The notes under the pieces: generated by a model
What the model saw: only the letters and a program-made list of their open reading frames with translations
Told to the model about the DNA's origin: nothing
Database searches by the model: none
DNA from: a virus
Strand: one strand, 5' to 3'
DNA: 52,448 bases
IMG/VR virus record: IMGVR_UViG_3300036852_000332
Location: 1 to 52,448 of that record
Made by a program: the position numbers and the translations under genes
Shown: positions 24,182 to 31,656 of the stretch, piece after piece
How the letters are laid out: every line of letters starts with the position of its first letter
Position numbering within the stretch: the first letter of the stretch is position 1

Positions 24182-26794
24182 GTGGGTGACGGGGCAGGCG
24201 GCGCCGGGTACGTCACCCTGCTCCCCACCAGCGACGTGTCGGGTGCGCGGAACATCACCGGCACGACGCCCCTGGCCGCGCAGATCAACGACAACAGTGA
24301 TGCGACGTTCGTGCGGATGGGCACCGCCGGGCAGGGCTACCCCAACATTTGGTTCGCCACGGTGATGGGCGACCTCGCGGTCGCCGTCGACGGCATCTCC
24401 AAGAAGATCAACCGGTTGCGGTGCCGCGCGAGGATCGGCCGGCAGTCCGCCGACGCCGGGCACTGGCAGAAGGCGTCGCTGACGGTCCGGACGACGACGC
24501 CGAGCATCTCGCCGTCGGGGCCCAGGGACGTCTGCCAGACCGCCTCGGTGGGGCCGCTGGCGTTCACGGGGGCGTGGCGCCCGGCCGACCCGTTCGGCCA
24601 CCCCTGGACCCAGGCCACGGTCAATGGCGTCCAGATGGAGTCCTACGGCTACGTCAACCAGGTCGGCAGCTCGGCGTTGACGGCGTTCCTCGTCTTTTAT
24701 GAATGGTATTTGGACGTCGACATCCGTGAGCGGCCGACGATCACCGGGACGCCGACGATCACGGGGGCGTCGACGACCCGGCCGCAGGTCGACTTCGTCT
24801 ACGCGCCCAATCCTGACGGCGACCCGATGGCCCGCGGCCAGGTCAAGGTCTTCACCGCGGCCCAGTACGGCGCCGCGGGGTTCTCGGCGGACACGAGCGC
24901 GAGCTACTGGGACTCCGGGGAGCTGCCGACCGCCAGCACGAGCTTCAAGGTGGGGCGGGACCTCGCCAACGGCGTCACCTACAAAGCCTATTGCCGGGCG
25001 GCGCAGCTGATCAACGGCGCGGTGTGGTGGACGACGTGGGCGGCGAGCTCGGCGTTCACGGTGTCGCTGGGCCCGCCGGCCGACCCGACCCTCACCGTCA
25101 CCGCCGACGACGCCAACCAGCGGGCCGTGCTCACCGTCGCGGCGAACCAGAACATGCTGTCCGCCGACGACTCGGACTTCGAGGCGACGGCGGGGACGTG
25201 GACGGTCACGACCAACTGCGCCGCGGTCCGCTCCACCACCTTCGCGGTGACCGGCGGGATCGCCAGCTTGCGGCTGACCGCGTCGACGGCGGCGAATATG
25301 GCCGTGCAGATGGCCGGGGATACCACGCCGCTGGTCGCGGGGCGGACCTACACGATCTACTCGCAGTGGCGGGCCGGCACGACGGGGCGGGTGTGCCGCG
25401 TCGAGCTCGACTGGAAGAACGCCGCCGGCGGCGTCATCTCGACCCTGGCCGGCAACAACGTCACCGACACATCGGCGAACTTCGGCAGCGTGTCGACCAC
25501 CTCGGGGGTCGCGCCGGCGGGGACCAGGAGCGGGGTGCTGCGCCTGGAGGTCGACGCGCCCGCCTCGGGCGAGCAGCACTACGCCGACCACATCGGGTTG
25601 TGGCCCGGCTCGAGCGGCGCGTGGACGTCCGGGGGGCAGCAGGCCGTCTCGACGGTGCTGCTGGAGACCCTCGACGCCGCCGCGTCCAGCCTGAACCTCC
25701 TGCAGAATCAGGTGGCGACGTGCGGTGCGGTGGAACGGTCGACGGCGGGGTTCTACGGCCGCGCCGCAAGCGACGGGGTCGTGTTCGACGACGCGGTCGG
25801 GGACGGCACCGGGGAGGGCTCGATCCGCTGGACCAGCGGCATCAGCTTCTCGAACCTGGACGTGGGGATCAACCAGAACGCCCTGGCCCTGTTCGATCCG
25901 TCCTACGCCTTCGGAGTCGTCCCCGGCAAGAGCTACACGTTCACGCTGTCGCTGAAGGCGTCGGCGTCGTTCTCTTCGAAGCTGTTCCTGATGTGGCACG
26001 GCCCGACCGGGACGGCGCTGTCGAGCTCGTCGACGACCATGACGATCACCACCGGGTTCGTCCGCTACACCGTGACCGCGACCGCGCCGGCCGGGGCGAT
26101 GTGGGCCGGCGGGTCGGTGGAGAACACCGCCAGCGTCAGCGGGGTGCAGGTATGGGCGTCGCGGGCGATGCTCCGCGAAGGCGGCACCAGCACGGACACG
26201 TGGGTGCCGGGGCAGCTCGCCGAGGCGCAGTGGCGGACCTACCCCGGCTGGGCCGACAAGACCCTCGGCGGCGACGAGGCCCAGGAAGAGACCGTCTACG
26301 ACTACACCCTGCCCAGGGGCCGGCCCAGGCAGTACCGCGTCCGGGTGATCAACTCGGTCACGGGGACGGCGGTCGCGTCGACCAGCTACGCCTACGGCGC
26401 CGCCGAGGTCTCCAACGCCGGCGGCTGGTACCTCGTCGACCCGTACCACCCGTGGCTGTCGCTGCGGGTCCTCACGCCCGATTTGACCCTGGACACGAGC
26501 GAGAACGCGACTGTGTACCAGCTGCAGGGGCGGGACCGGGCGGTCGTGCTGGCCGACAGTGTGTTCGGCGACGACGGCACCGTCACCTTCACCAGCCTGA
26601 CGCGGGACGAGGGGCTCAGGTTGCTGGCATTGAGCCGTGAGCAGCACGCCCTGCTGCTGCGCTCCCCGTTCGCCGATGAGCAGTGGTGGATCCGCTTTGT
26701 TGACCGGGCGCGGGAGTTCGAGGGCGGCACCGACGCGTCGGTGCCGGTCAGGCAGTGGCGGGTCCGCTACTACGAGGTCGAGCAGCCGGCATGA
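24182..26794 (+). CDS. Distal tail / minor tail protein with carbohydrate-binding-like domains
   Basis: 870 residues from GTG 24182. N-terminal beta region, then a fibronectin-like stretch (RPQVDFVYAPNPDGDPMARG...FTAAQYGAAGF), two CBM-like beta-sandwiches (around 335-470, DDSDFEATAGTWTVTTNCAA; and 530-690, GKSYTFTLSLKASASFSSKL), and a C-terminal region (LVDPYHPWLSLRVLTPDLTL...YQLQGRDRAVVLADS...DEQWWIRFVDR) shared with actinobacteriophage minor tail proteins. Likely at the tail tip contacting cell-surface glycans. Confidence 0.75.
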   Translation: MGDGAGGAGYVTLLPTSDVSGARNITGTTPLAAQINDNSDATFVRMGTAGQGYPNIWFATVMGDLAVAVDGISKKINRLRCRARIGRQSADAGHWQKASLTVRTTTPSISPSGPRDVCQTASVGPLAFTGAWRPADPFGHPWTQATVNGVQMESYGYVNQVGSSALTAFLVFYEWYLDVDIRERPTITGTPTITGASTTRPQVDFVYAPNPDGDPMARGQVKVFTAAQYGAAGFSADTSASYWDSGELPTASTSFKVGRDLANGVTYKAYCRAAQLINGAVWWTTWAASSAFTVSLGPPADPTLTVTADDANQRAVLTVAANQNMLSADDSDFEATAGTWTVTTNCAAVRSTTFAVTGGIASLRLTASTAANMAVQMAGDTTPLVAGRTYTIYSQWRAGTTGRVCRVELDWKNAAGGVISTLAGNNVTDTSANFGSVSTTSGVAPAGTRSGVLRLEVDAPASGEQHYADHIGLWPGSSGAWTSGGQQAVSTVLLETLDAAASSLNLLQNQVATCGAVERSTAGFYGRAASDGVVFDDAVGDGTGEGSIRWTSGISFSNLDVGINQNALALFDPSYAFGVVPGKSYTFTLSLKASASFSSKLFLMWHGPTGTALSSSSTTMTITTGFVRYTVTATAPAGAMWAGGSVENTASVSGVQVWASRAMLREGGTSTDTWVPGQLAEAQWRTYPGWADKTLGGDEAQEETVYDYTLPRGRPRQYRVRVINSVTGTAVASTSYAYGAAEVSNAGGWYLVDPYHPWLSLRVLTPDLTLDTSENATVYQLQGRDRAVVLADSVFGDDGTVTFTSLTRDEGLRLLALSREQHALLLRSPFADEQWWIRFVDRAREFEGGTDASVPVRQWRVRYYEVEQPA

Positions 26795-26869
26795 GGCGGC
26801 GGACAGGCCAGAGAATCACGAGGTCCCATGCTTAGCCGGACATCCATCCGGGACCTGCCCGCCGACCAG

Positions 26870-27234
26870 ATTCTAGATTCTAGTGAGGTTCGAGGGCACG
26901 AGTTGCCTGTTGGATGCTGGTGGGACCTAGCCAGGGGCGCATGGCCTCGAAGATCCGTTCGACCTCAGAACGCCGCTGAACGTAGTAGACCCAACGCTGC
27001 CGCATCGACAGCGGGCTCGCTTTGACCGGCACGATCTTCCCCGCGCCCCATATGGCTTGGAACCGTTCTAGAGGCTCCCGCTCGCTTTGACCCACGGCAA
27101 GGCGGGTTGCTCGGCTGCTCGGCGTCCAATAGATGCCGCCTTCGCCCTCGAAGAACCCGGCGGCCCATGCGATCTGGGTGTCGTCTGGCATGGCGCTAGT
27201 CTAGCTGATCTAGAATCTAGTACCTAGAATCTAG
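26870..27234 (-). mobile_element. Free-standing LAGLIDADG element flanked by inverted CTAGAAT repeats
   Basis: Left end ATTCTAGATTCTAG (26870-26883). Right end carries CTAGAATCTAG twice (27210-27220, 27224-27234). The two ends are inverted copies of the same heptad. Between them lies one reverse-strand homing endonuclease gene. The flanking plus-strand sequence 26795-26869 and 27235-27249 shows only a short open frame (from ATG 26828) and a ribosome binding region, so insertion fell between two minor tail genes. Confidence 0.55.
26880..27191 (-). CDS. LAGLIDADG homing endonuclease (single motif, 103 aa)
   Basis: The motif AWAAGFFEGEGGIYW (residues 8-22) is a clear LAGLIDADG helix. LERFQAIWGAGKIVPVK, WVYYVQRRSEVERIFEAMRP and a terminal ALEPH follow. 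A single motif implies a homodimer cutting a near-palindromic site; the CTAGAAT-rich flanks are palindromic. The stop codon TAG lies inside the left repeat. ATG at 27191 has no clear Shine-Dalgarno. Lower GC than flanks. Confidence 0.85.
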   Translation of the reverse strand: MPDDTQIAWAAGFFEGEGGIYWTPSSRATRLAVGQSEREPLERFQAIWGAGKIVPVKASPLSMRQRWVYYVQRRSEVERIFEAMRPWLGPTSIQQATRALEPH

Positions 27235-27249
27235 AAAGTAGGCGGCCAG

Positions 27250-28371
27250 ATGCTCCCGGTCTCCGACGACTTCACCGCCCGCTGCGGAACCGACCACACC
27301 CTGGTCACCACCGTCCACGTCCTCCAAAACGACGCCGAGGTCCAACAGCTCGACGCCACCCTCGCCGGCTCGGTGACCCGCGAACGCAACGTCGACATCC
27401 GCTCCACCATCGACCTGCAGCTGGTCGACCGGGACGGCACCTTGACCCCCACCAGCCCGTCGCACCTGCTCGCGCCGCTGGGCAACGGCATCCGGGTCCG
27501 CACCGGCGTCACCTGGGACGACGGCCGCGACCCGGAGCTGGTGGCGGTGTTCACCGGCCGGCTTGGCGACTCGGGCGGGACCTGGCCGGAGGTGCCGCTG
27601 AAGGCGTTCGACCGGATGCGTGACCTGGCCCGGCAGGGGTTCACCCTGCCGATGTTCATCCCCCCGGGCACGAGGTACGACGCCGCGATCGAGCAGGTCA
27701 TCAACGGCCTGCTGCCCAGCCCCGACGTCAACTTCGCCTCGAGCGACTTCTTGGTGCCGGCCGGGGGCTTGACGTTCATGGAGGGCGACAACCCGGCGCA
27801 GAAGGTCCGCGAGATGGCGCAGTCGATCGGCCAGGTCATCTACGCGGACACGCTCGGCGTCTTCCGGATGCACGCCGAGCCGGACCCGCAGGACGCCCCG
27901 GTGGTGTGGTCGTTCGCCGACGACGACGGTTCGGTGATCGAGGACAAGGGCGTCGACGCGCCCTGGTCCGACGGCGACTCCTACTCGGTGGTCGTGTGCC
28001 GCGGGGAGAACCTCACCAACGGCGCGGTGGTCGTCGGGGTGGCGGAGGACACCGACGTGACCTCACCGACGTACGTGGGCCGGTTCGGCCGGGTCGTCTA
28101 CCCCATGACCAGCCCTTATGTGGCGACGAACGCGCAGGCGGTCGCGGCCGCGCAAGCCCGGCTGCAGCTCGTGAAGGGCATCGCCAGGAAGGTCGTCCTG
28201 CGGTGCCTGCCGCTGCCGTTCCTCGACGCCGGCGACTGCGTCCACCTCAGCTACAGCCGCTCGGGCATTAACGCGAACTTCGTCATCGACCGGCTCACGT
28301 TGCCGCTCGGCGCCAAGGGCGGCGCGATGGAACTGACGCTCAGGGCGAGGCAGGAGCTGCCCGACCAGTAG
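27250..28371 (+). CDS. Minor tail protein (DUF5047-like)
   Basis: 373 residues. The opening MLPVSDDFTARCGTDHTLVT, followed by LDATLAGSVTRERNVDIRST and ALGNGIRVRTGVTWDDGRDP-like blocks, matches a family of actinobacteriophage minor tail proteins. KAFDRMRDLARQGFT, GDNPAQKVREMAQSIGQVIY and LRCLPLPFLDAGDCVHLSYS also fit the tail-tip hub architecture. ATG 27250 lies after AAAGTAGGCGG. Confidence 0.75.
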   Translation: MLPVSDDFTARCGTDHTLVTTVHVLQNDAEVQQLDATLAGSVTRERNVDIRSTIDLQLVDRDGTLTPTSPSHLLAPLGNGIRVRTGVTWDDGRDPELVAVFTGRLGDSGGTWPEVPLKAFDRMRDLARQGFTLPMFIPPGTRYDAAIEQVINGLLPSPDVNFASSDFLVPAGGLTFMEGDNPAQKVREMAQSIGQVIYADTLGVFRMHAEPDPQDAPVVWSFADDDGSVIEDKGVDAPWSDGDSYSVVVCRGENLTNGAVVVGVAEDTDVTSPTYVGRFGRVVYPMTSPYVATNAQAVAAAQARLQLVKGIARKVVLRCLPLPFLDAGDCVHLSYSRSGINANFVIDRLTLPLGAKGGAMELTLRARQELPDQ

Positions 28372-28645
28372 CAGCCCGGTAGCGGATGACCTCGACGGCG
28401 GGTAGGTGCCGCATCGGGATCGTCCGGGTGACGCTGGCAACCTTGCCGGTCCCGTCCTCGCGGTAGCGGAACCCGTCGCGGCGCAGCCACAGGTCGACCA
28501 CCATGTGGACTGGCCCCTCCCACGACCCGGCGCCGTGGACCGACTGCGGCGTCCAGGTGACCCGGATCTCGGAGCAGTCGTCCGGTTCGATGTCGTGGGC
28601 GCGCAGCCACTGCTCGAACTCGGGCCAGAACACGCCGTCGCTCAT
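28340..28645 (-). CDS. Reverse-strand hypothetical protein, 101 aa
   Basis: MSDGVFWPEFEQWLRAHDIE, EIRVTWTPQSVHG, VHMVVDLWLRRDGFRYREDG and ASVTRTIPMRHLPAVEVIRY form a compact alpha/beta protein with natural composition. It overlaps the preceding gene's 3' end by 32 nt (convergent). No Shine-Dalgarno evident. Fourth of five reverse-strand genes scattered in the late operon; role unknown. Confidence 0.6.
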   Translation of the reverse strand: MSDGVFWPEFEQWLRAHDIEPDDCSEIRVTWTPQSVHGAGSWEGPVHMVVDLWLRRDGFRYREDGTGKVASVTRTIPMRHLPAVEVIRYRAATGRAAPASP

Positions 28646-28665
28646 GGCGGGAGGATAGCGCGCCA

Positions 28666-29340
28666 GTGAAAGAGGCGATGCGCAGGCTCGGCAATCAGCT
28701 CCGCCCCAAGACCGCCCTCCCCGCGCAGCTCACCCACGGCACCGTCACCGCGATCGACACCGGCACCAACACCATCTCCGTCGACCTCGGCGACCCCGCC
28801 AACCCGTCCACGAACGTTCCGGTCCTCCCCGGCTACTACCCGACCGTCGGCGACTTCATCCTGCTGCACAAGATGGGGCCGTATCTCGTCGCGGCCGGGC
28901 CGGCGTCGCCGGTCACCGCGCCCGCGGGCGGGTACGAGGTGCTGCAGCTCACCGAGTGGACGGCCAATTCGACCACGTTCGGTGGCTCGGAGACCGACCT
29001 GTTTGTCCCCGGCGCCGGCGTCACGGTCCCGGCGAACCACTACTTCCGGGTCTCGTTCACGTGGCGGTCGGTCTCGATCGACGCCACCGAGGCGTTGGAG
29101 TTGCGGATCGTCGAGGCCGGCGTCGCGCAACGCCAGGCCGTCTCGCTGAAGCCGCCGGCCGCGAACGTCGGCTCGGAGGGCGCTTCGATGTTCTACGCCG
29201 CGGTCAACGGCGCAAGCCCCCTGTCGGCCACCTACAAGGTCAAGGGCCAGCGCACGACCGGCGCCGCCGGGACCGCCGTGGTGCATGCCGCGGCGACGTA
29301 CCCCGCGCAGCTGCTCGTCGAGGACCTGGGATCGATCTAG
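28666..29340 (+). CDS. Minor tail protein with OB-like N-terminus
   Basis: 224 residues from GTG 28666, with GGGAGGA upstream. The N-terminal 80 residues (HGTVTAIDTGTNTISVDLGD...NVPVLPGYYPTVGDFILLHK) look like the small beta-barrel found in tail spike or hub proteins. The C-terminal 120 residues form a beta-sandwich (YFRVSFTWRSVSIDATEALE). Placed after the tail-tip genes, so probably at the tail tip. Confidence 0.6.
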   Translation: MKEAMRRLGNQLRPKTALPAQLTHGTVTAIDTGTNTISVDLGDPANPSTNVPVLPGYYPTVGDFILLHKMGPYLVAAGPASPVTAPAGGYEVLQLTEWTANSTTFGGSETDLFVPGAGVTVPANHYFRVSFTWRSVSIDATEALELRIVEAGVAQRQAVSLKPPAANVGSEGASMFYAAVNGASPLSATYKVKGQRTTGAAGTAVVHAAATYPAQLLVEDLGSI

Positions 29341-29350
29341 GAGGATTCGC

Positions 29351-29662
29351 ATGGCCGGCAAGGACGTCACCGCGGCCGACATCGCCCGGCAGGTCGCCGC
29401 CATCGCGATCCGCGCGGCGATCCTCGACGAGCACGTCCGCACGGTGAAACGGTTCATGGACACCAAATCGGTCTCAGACCTGAGCGGCCAGTACAACATC
29501 ACCACCGACGACGGCAACCTCTACAAGACCGTCGTCGCTGAGCTCGGCACGCTCATGGCGGTCTACCGCGGCGAGGTGGCGCAGACCCCCGCCCACGACT
29601 TCCGCGTGTTCTGCGATCAGGTGAGCGGCCTCGGCGTCGCCGAGCAGTTCCGCCAGCAGTAG
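29351..29662 (+). CDS. Hypothetical helical protein, 103 aa
   Basis: ATG 29351 follows TAGGAGGATTCGC, a strong ribosome binding site. Helical sequence (VTAADIARQVAAIAIRAAIL, VRTVKRFMDTKSVSDLSGQY, TVVAELGTLMAVYRGEV). Sits between minor tail and lysis genes. No family recognised. Confidence 0.6.
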   Translation: MAGKDVTAADIARQVAAIAIRAAILDEHVRTVKRFMDTKSVSDLSGQYNITTDDGNLYKTVVAELGTLMAVYRGEVAQTPAHDFRVFCDQVSGLGVAEQFRQQ

Positions 29663-29684
29663 CCCGCACGCCCAGCGCCCTTCC

Positions 29685-29706
29685 CCCGAGGGCCTCTACC
29701 CTCGGG
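29685..29706 (+). promoter_or_regulatory. Hairpin partly masking the ribosome binding site of a holin-like gene
   Basis: CCCGAGGG (29685-29692) and CCCTCGGG (29699-29706) form a perfect 8-bp stem with a 6-nt loop. The final GGG is part of the GGGAG (29704-29708) that serves ATG 29713, so folding would block ribosome access. Confidence 0.55.
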
Positions 29707-29712
29707 AGCACC

Positions 29713-29985
29713 ATGCGCCTCGCCCTGCTCACCGCCGCCGCCTCAAGCGTCCTGGCGCAGGCCACGCCGGGGGTCCCTGACGAGGTCGGCCGCTGGCTGA
29801 ACTACGGCACGCTCGGTCTGCTCACGATCGGCTGGCTCTCGGGGAAGATCCGAAGGGGCGCCGACTACGACCAGCTCCGCGCCGAGAACGACCGGCTGCG
29901 GCAGGTGTTCGAGGACCGGGTCCTGCCGGCCCTGATCAAGACCAATGAGCTGGTGTCCCGCCTCGCCGAAGAGCGGAGGCCGTGA
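29713..29985 (+). CDS. Single-pass membrane protein, possible holin
   Basis: 90 residues. Signal-like N-terminus (LALLTAAASSVLAQATPG), one transmembrane helix (LNYGTLGLLTIGWLSG), then a coiled coil (YDQLRAENDRLRQVFEDRVL). This topology is frequent among actinobacteriophage lysis-region membrane proteins. Its ribosome binding site lies in a hairpin. A second holin candidate follows the lysin at 32564. Confidence 0.55.
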   Translation: MRLALLTAAASSVLAQATPGVPDEVGRWLNYGTLGLLTIGWLSGKIRRGADYDQLRAENDRLRQVFEDRVLPALIKTNELVSRLAEERRP

Positions 29986-29989
29986 GGGC

Positions 29990-30409
29990 ATGACCAAGGC
30001 CGCCCTGTGCGTCGCCTGCTGGGACATCGTCTCGCCCCGAAGGGCATGGCAGACGGATCGTTCCTGGCGCTGGTGCGAGTGCGGCCACACGGGCGTTCGC
30101 TGGCGGGACGGCGCCAAGGGGCTGGTGGAGGTCACCTCCCTCCACGGGGCCGAGGGCGTCCACGTGCTCGGCCTGAACAACCTGTTCCTCACGTCAGCGA
30201 TCCAGATGAGCCGTGCCGGGCTGACGTTCGAGGAGTGGCGGCACCTGCACGAGCTGACCAGCGAGCGGGTCGAGCCGCACTACCTCTTCCACGCCGACAA
30301 GCGCAACTGCTGGGCGCTAGTCGTCCGCCCGTCCGAGAGCAGCGACGTCTCCTTCATCGAATATGGCACCGCGAAACGGGACAACCTCACCGGAAGCGGG
30401 GCATCCTGA
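29990..30409 (+). CDS. Hypothetical protein with small zinc-ribbon
   Basis: 139 residues. CVACWDIVSPRRAW and WCECGHTGVRW supply Cys-x2-Cys and Cys-x-Cys ligands near the N-terminus. The rest includes VHVLGLNNLFLTSAIQMS, EEWRHLHELTSERVEPHYLF and NCWALVVRPSESSD. Orphan phage protein near lysis genes. ATG 29990 follows GGAGGCCGTGAGGGC. Confidence 0.6.
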   Translation: MTKAALCVACWDIVSPRRAWQTDRSWRWCECGHTGVRWRDGAKGLVEVTSLHGAEGVHVLGLNNLFLTSAIQMSRAGLTFEEWRHLHELTSERVEPHYLFHADKRNCWALVVRPSESSDVSFIEYGTAKRDNLTGSGAS

Positions 30410-30594
30410 TGCGCTGGCCGTGGCAGGCCGAGACCGAGAAGATCACAGCGTCCCGGGTCCTTGTCGCGCGGGCCGAACGGCTCACCGAACGGCTCGAACA
30501 GGCCGTCGCACGGCTCGAACAGGCCATCGAACAGGACGGGGGGGAGGGCGGTGACGCTGAGTGGCGGACCGGGCCGAGCGGCATCGTTCGCTGA
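30409..30594 (+). CDS. Short coiled-coil protein
   Basis: 61 residues; ATG 30409 shares a base with the preceding TGA (TGATG). MRWPWQAETEKITASRVLVA is followed by a heptad-rich LTERLEQAVARLEQAIEQD coiled coil; an acidic Gly-rich tail overlaps the next gene by 44 nt. Function unknown. Confidence 0.5.
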   Translation: MRWPWQAETEKITASRVLVARAERLTERLEQAVARLEQAIEQDGGEGGDAEWRTGPSGIVR

Positions 30595-30970
30595 GCTGGT
30601 CAAGGTCGTCGAGACGTTGCGCGACGAGGTCAAAGGCCTCCGCCGCGACCTGGTGCCGCGCAAGGCGCTGCGGAGGCAGTGGCGGATCGCCGCAGCCCTA
30701 GTCGTCCTCGGCCTGGTCGTGACGTTCGCTGGCGGTGTCGTGACCCGCAACCTGACCCTGGCGGCGTTCCGCCGTGACGTGGTGACATGCTTCCTGCAGC
30801 CGGCACGGCTGACCGAACGGACTGCGGCGGCGTGCGCGCGCAAGTTCGCGATCCATGACGAATACCGGGAGCAGCAGGCCGCCGGCCGGGCGCGGCTGGC
30901 GGAGTACGAGCGGCTGAAGCAGCGCGTCGCCCAGCTCGAAGCCGAGGTCGCCAAGCTGGAAAAGAAATAG
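30551..30970 (+). CDS. Membrane-anchored coiled-coil protein of the lysis region
   Basis: 139 residues from GTG 30551 behind GGGGAGGGCG. Cytosolic helix (ELVKVVETLRDEVKGLRRDL), one transmembrane segment (IAAALVVLGLVVTFAGGVV), then an outside coiled coil (RLAEYERLKQRVAQLEAEVA). Resembles accessory lysis or spanin-like proteins in layout, but no lipobox or proven family. Confidence 0.6.
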   Translation: MTLSGGPGRAASFAELVKVVETLRDEVKGLRRDLVPRKALRRQWRIAAALVVLGLVVTFAGGVVTRNLTLAAFRRDVVTCFLQPARLTERTAAACARKFAIHDEYREQQAAGRARLAEYERLKQRVAQLEAEVAKLEKK

Positions 30971-30980
30971 CCGCTGACCT

Positions 30981-31059
30981 GCTAGAATAACCCTAAAGAG
31001 CGGCCCCGGCGTGTAGTGAGCACCCGGGGCCTGGCCGACACGAACGGAGCGTGCCGAGC
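30981..31059 (+). promoter_or_regulatory. HNH leader module, copy C
   Basis: An extended -10-like TGC-TAGAAT has its hexamer at 30983-30988. An 8-bp stem GGCCCCGG/CCGGGGCC (31002-31009 with 31024-31031) follows, then TGGCCGACAC and a CACG/CGTG mini-stem with GGAG in its loop; ATG is at 31060. The downstream half is identical to copy A, 15 kb away, and TGACCTGC just upstream of the -10 is also shared with A. Confidence 0.65.
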
Positions 31060-31656
31060 ATGGCCGAGCGTACCTGTTCGATCCCTGGTTGCGACAGAAC
31101 CGTCATCGCGCGTGATCGCTGCAGTACCCACTACTGGCACTGGTGGAAAGTCAACCGCGACATCGCGGCGATGCCCTCGGTAGAAGAGCGATTCTGGTCG
31201 AAGGTCCGCAAGACCGAGACGTGCTGGCTGTGGATGGCCACCAGGAACAACCAGGGCTACGGCGAGTTCTGGGTCGCCGCCGCAGGCAAGAAGGTTCTGG
31301 CCCACCGGTTCGCCTACGAGCTGCTGGTCGGGTCGATTCCCGAGGGCTTGACGCTTGATCACGTCCGGGCGAACGGCTGCACATCGCATGCTTGTGTGAA
31401 GGCCATCGCCGATGAGCATGGCCTACCGCATCTGGAGCCAGTCACCGAGCGGGAGAACATCCTACGCAGCGACAGCTTCAGCGCGCGGAACGCTCGTAAG
31501 ACGCATTGCCCGGCTGGTCATCCCTACGATGAAGTCAACACCTATGTCAGCCGACAGGGCGGTCGCAACTGCCGGACTTGCCACCGGCAGCAGGAACGGG
31601 ATCGCAGGCACCGCCGGATCGAGGACGAGCTGTTCAAGCTGAAGGGCAGGCCGTGA
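31060..31656 (+). CDS. HNH endonuclease C with divergent active-site loop
   Basis: 198 residues. N-terminal zinc finger (CSIPGCDRTV...RCSTHYWHWW), NUMOD-like middle (CWLWMATRNNQGYGEFWV...HRFAYELLVGSIPEGL), then LDHVRANGCTSHACVKA. Where relatives have Cys-x-Asn-Pro-x-His-Leu, this protein reads ACVK, an inserted AIADEHGL, then PHLEPVTEREN, losing the usual Asn. Activity may be impaired. It lies between a membrane protein and the lysin with its own leader. Confidence 0.8.
   Translation: MAERTCSIPGCDRTVIARDRCSTHYWHWWKVNRDIAAMPSVEERFWSKVRKTETCWLWMATRNNQGYGEFWVAAAGKKVLAHRFAYELLVGSIPEGLTLDHVRANGCTSHACVKAIADEHGLPHLEPVTERENILRSDSFSARNARKTHCPAGHPYDEVNTYVSRQGGRNCRTCHRQQERDRRHRRIEDELFKLKGRP

Noticed and set aside
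24062-26647. 861-codon minus-strand frame opposite the distal tail gene
   Set aside because: Arg/Gly/His-rich shadow without motifs; only the 50-residue ORF at 24012-24164 looks natural.
26828-27025. 65-codon ORF starting MLSRTSIRDLPADQIL
   Set aside because: After the first 16 codons it only reads the antisense of the LAGLIDADG gene; at most a short remnant at an insertion boundary.
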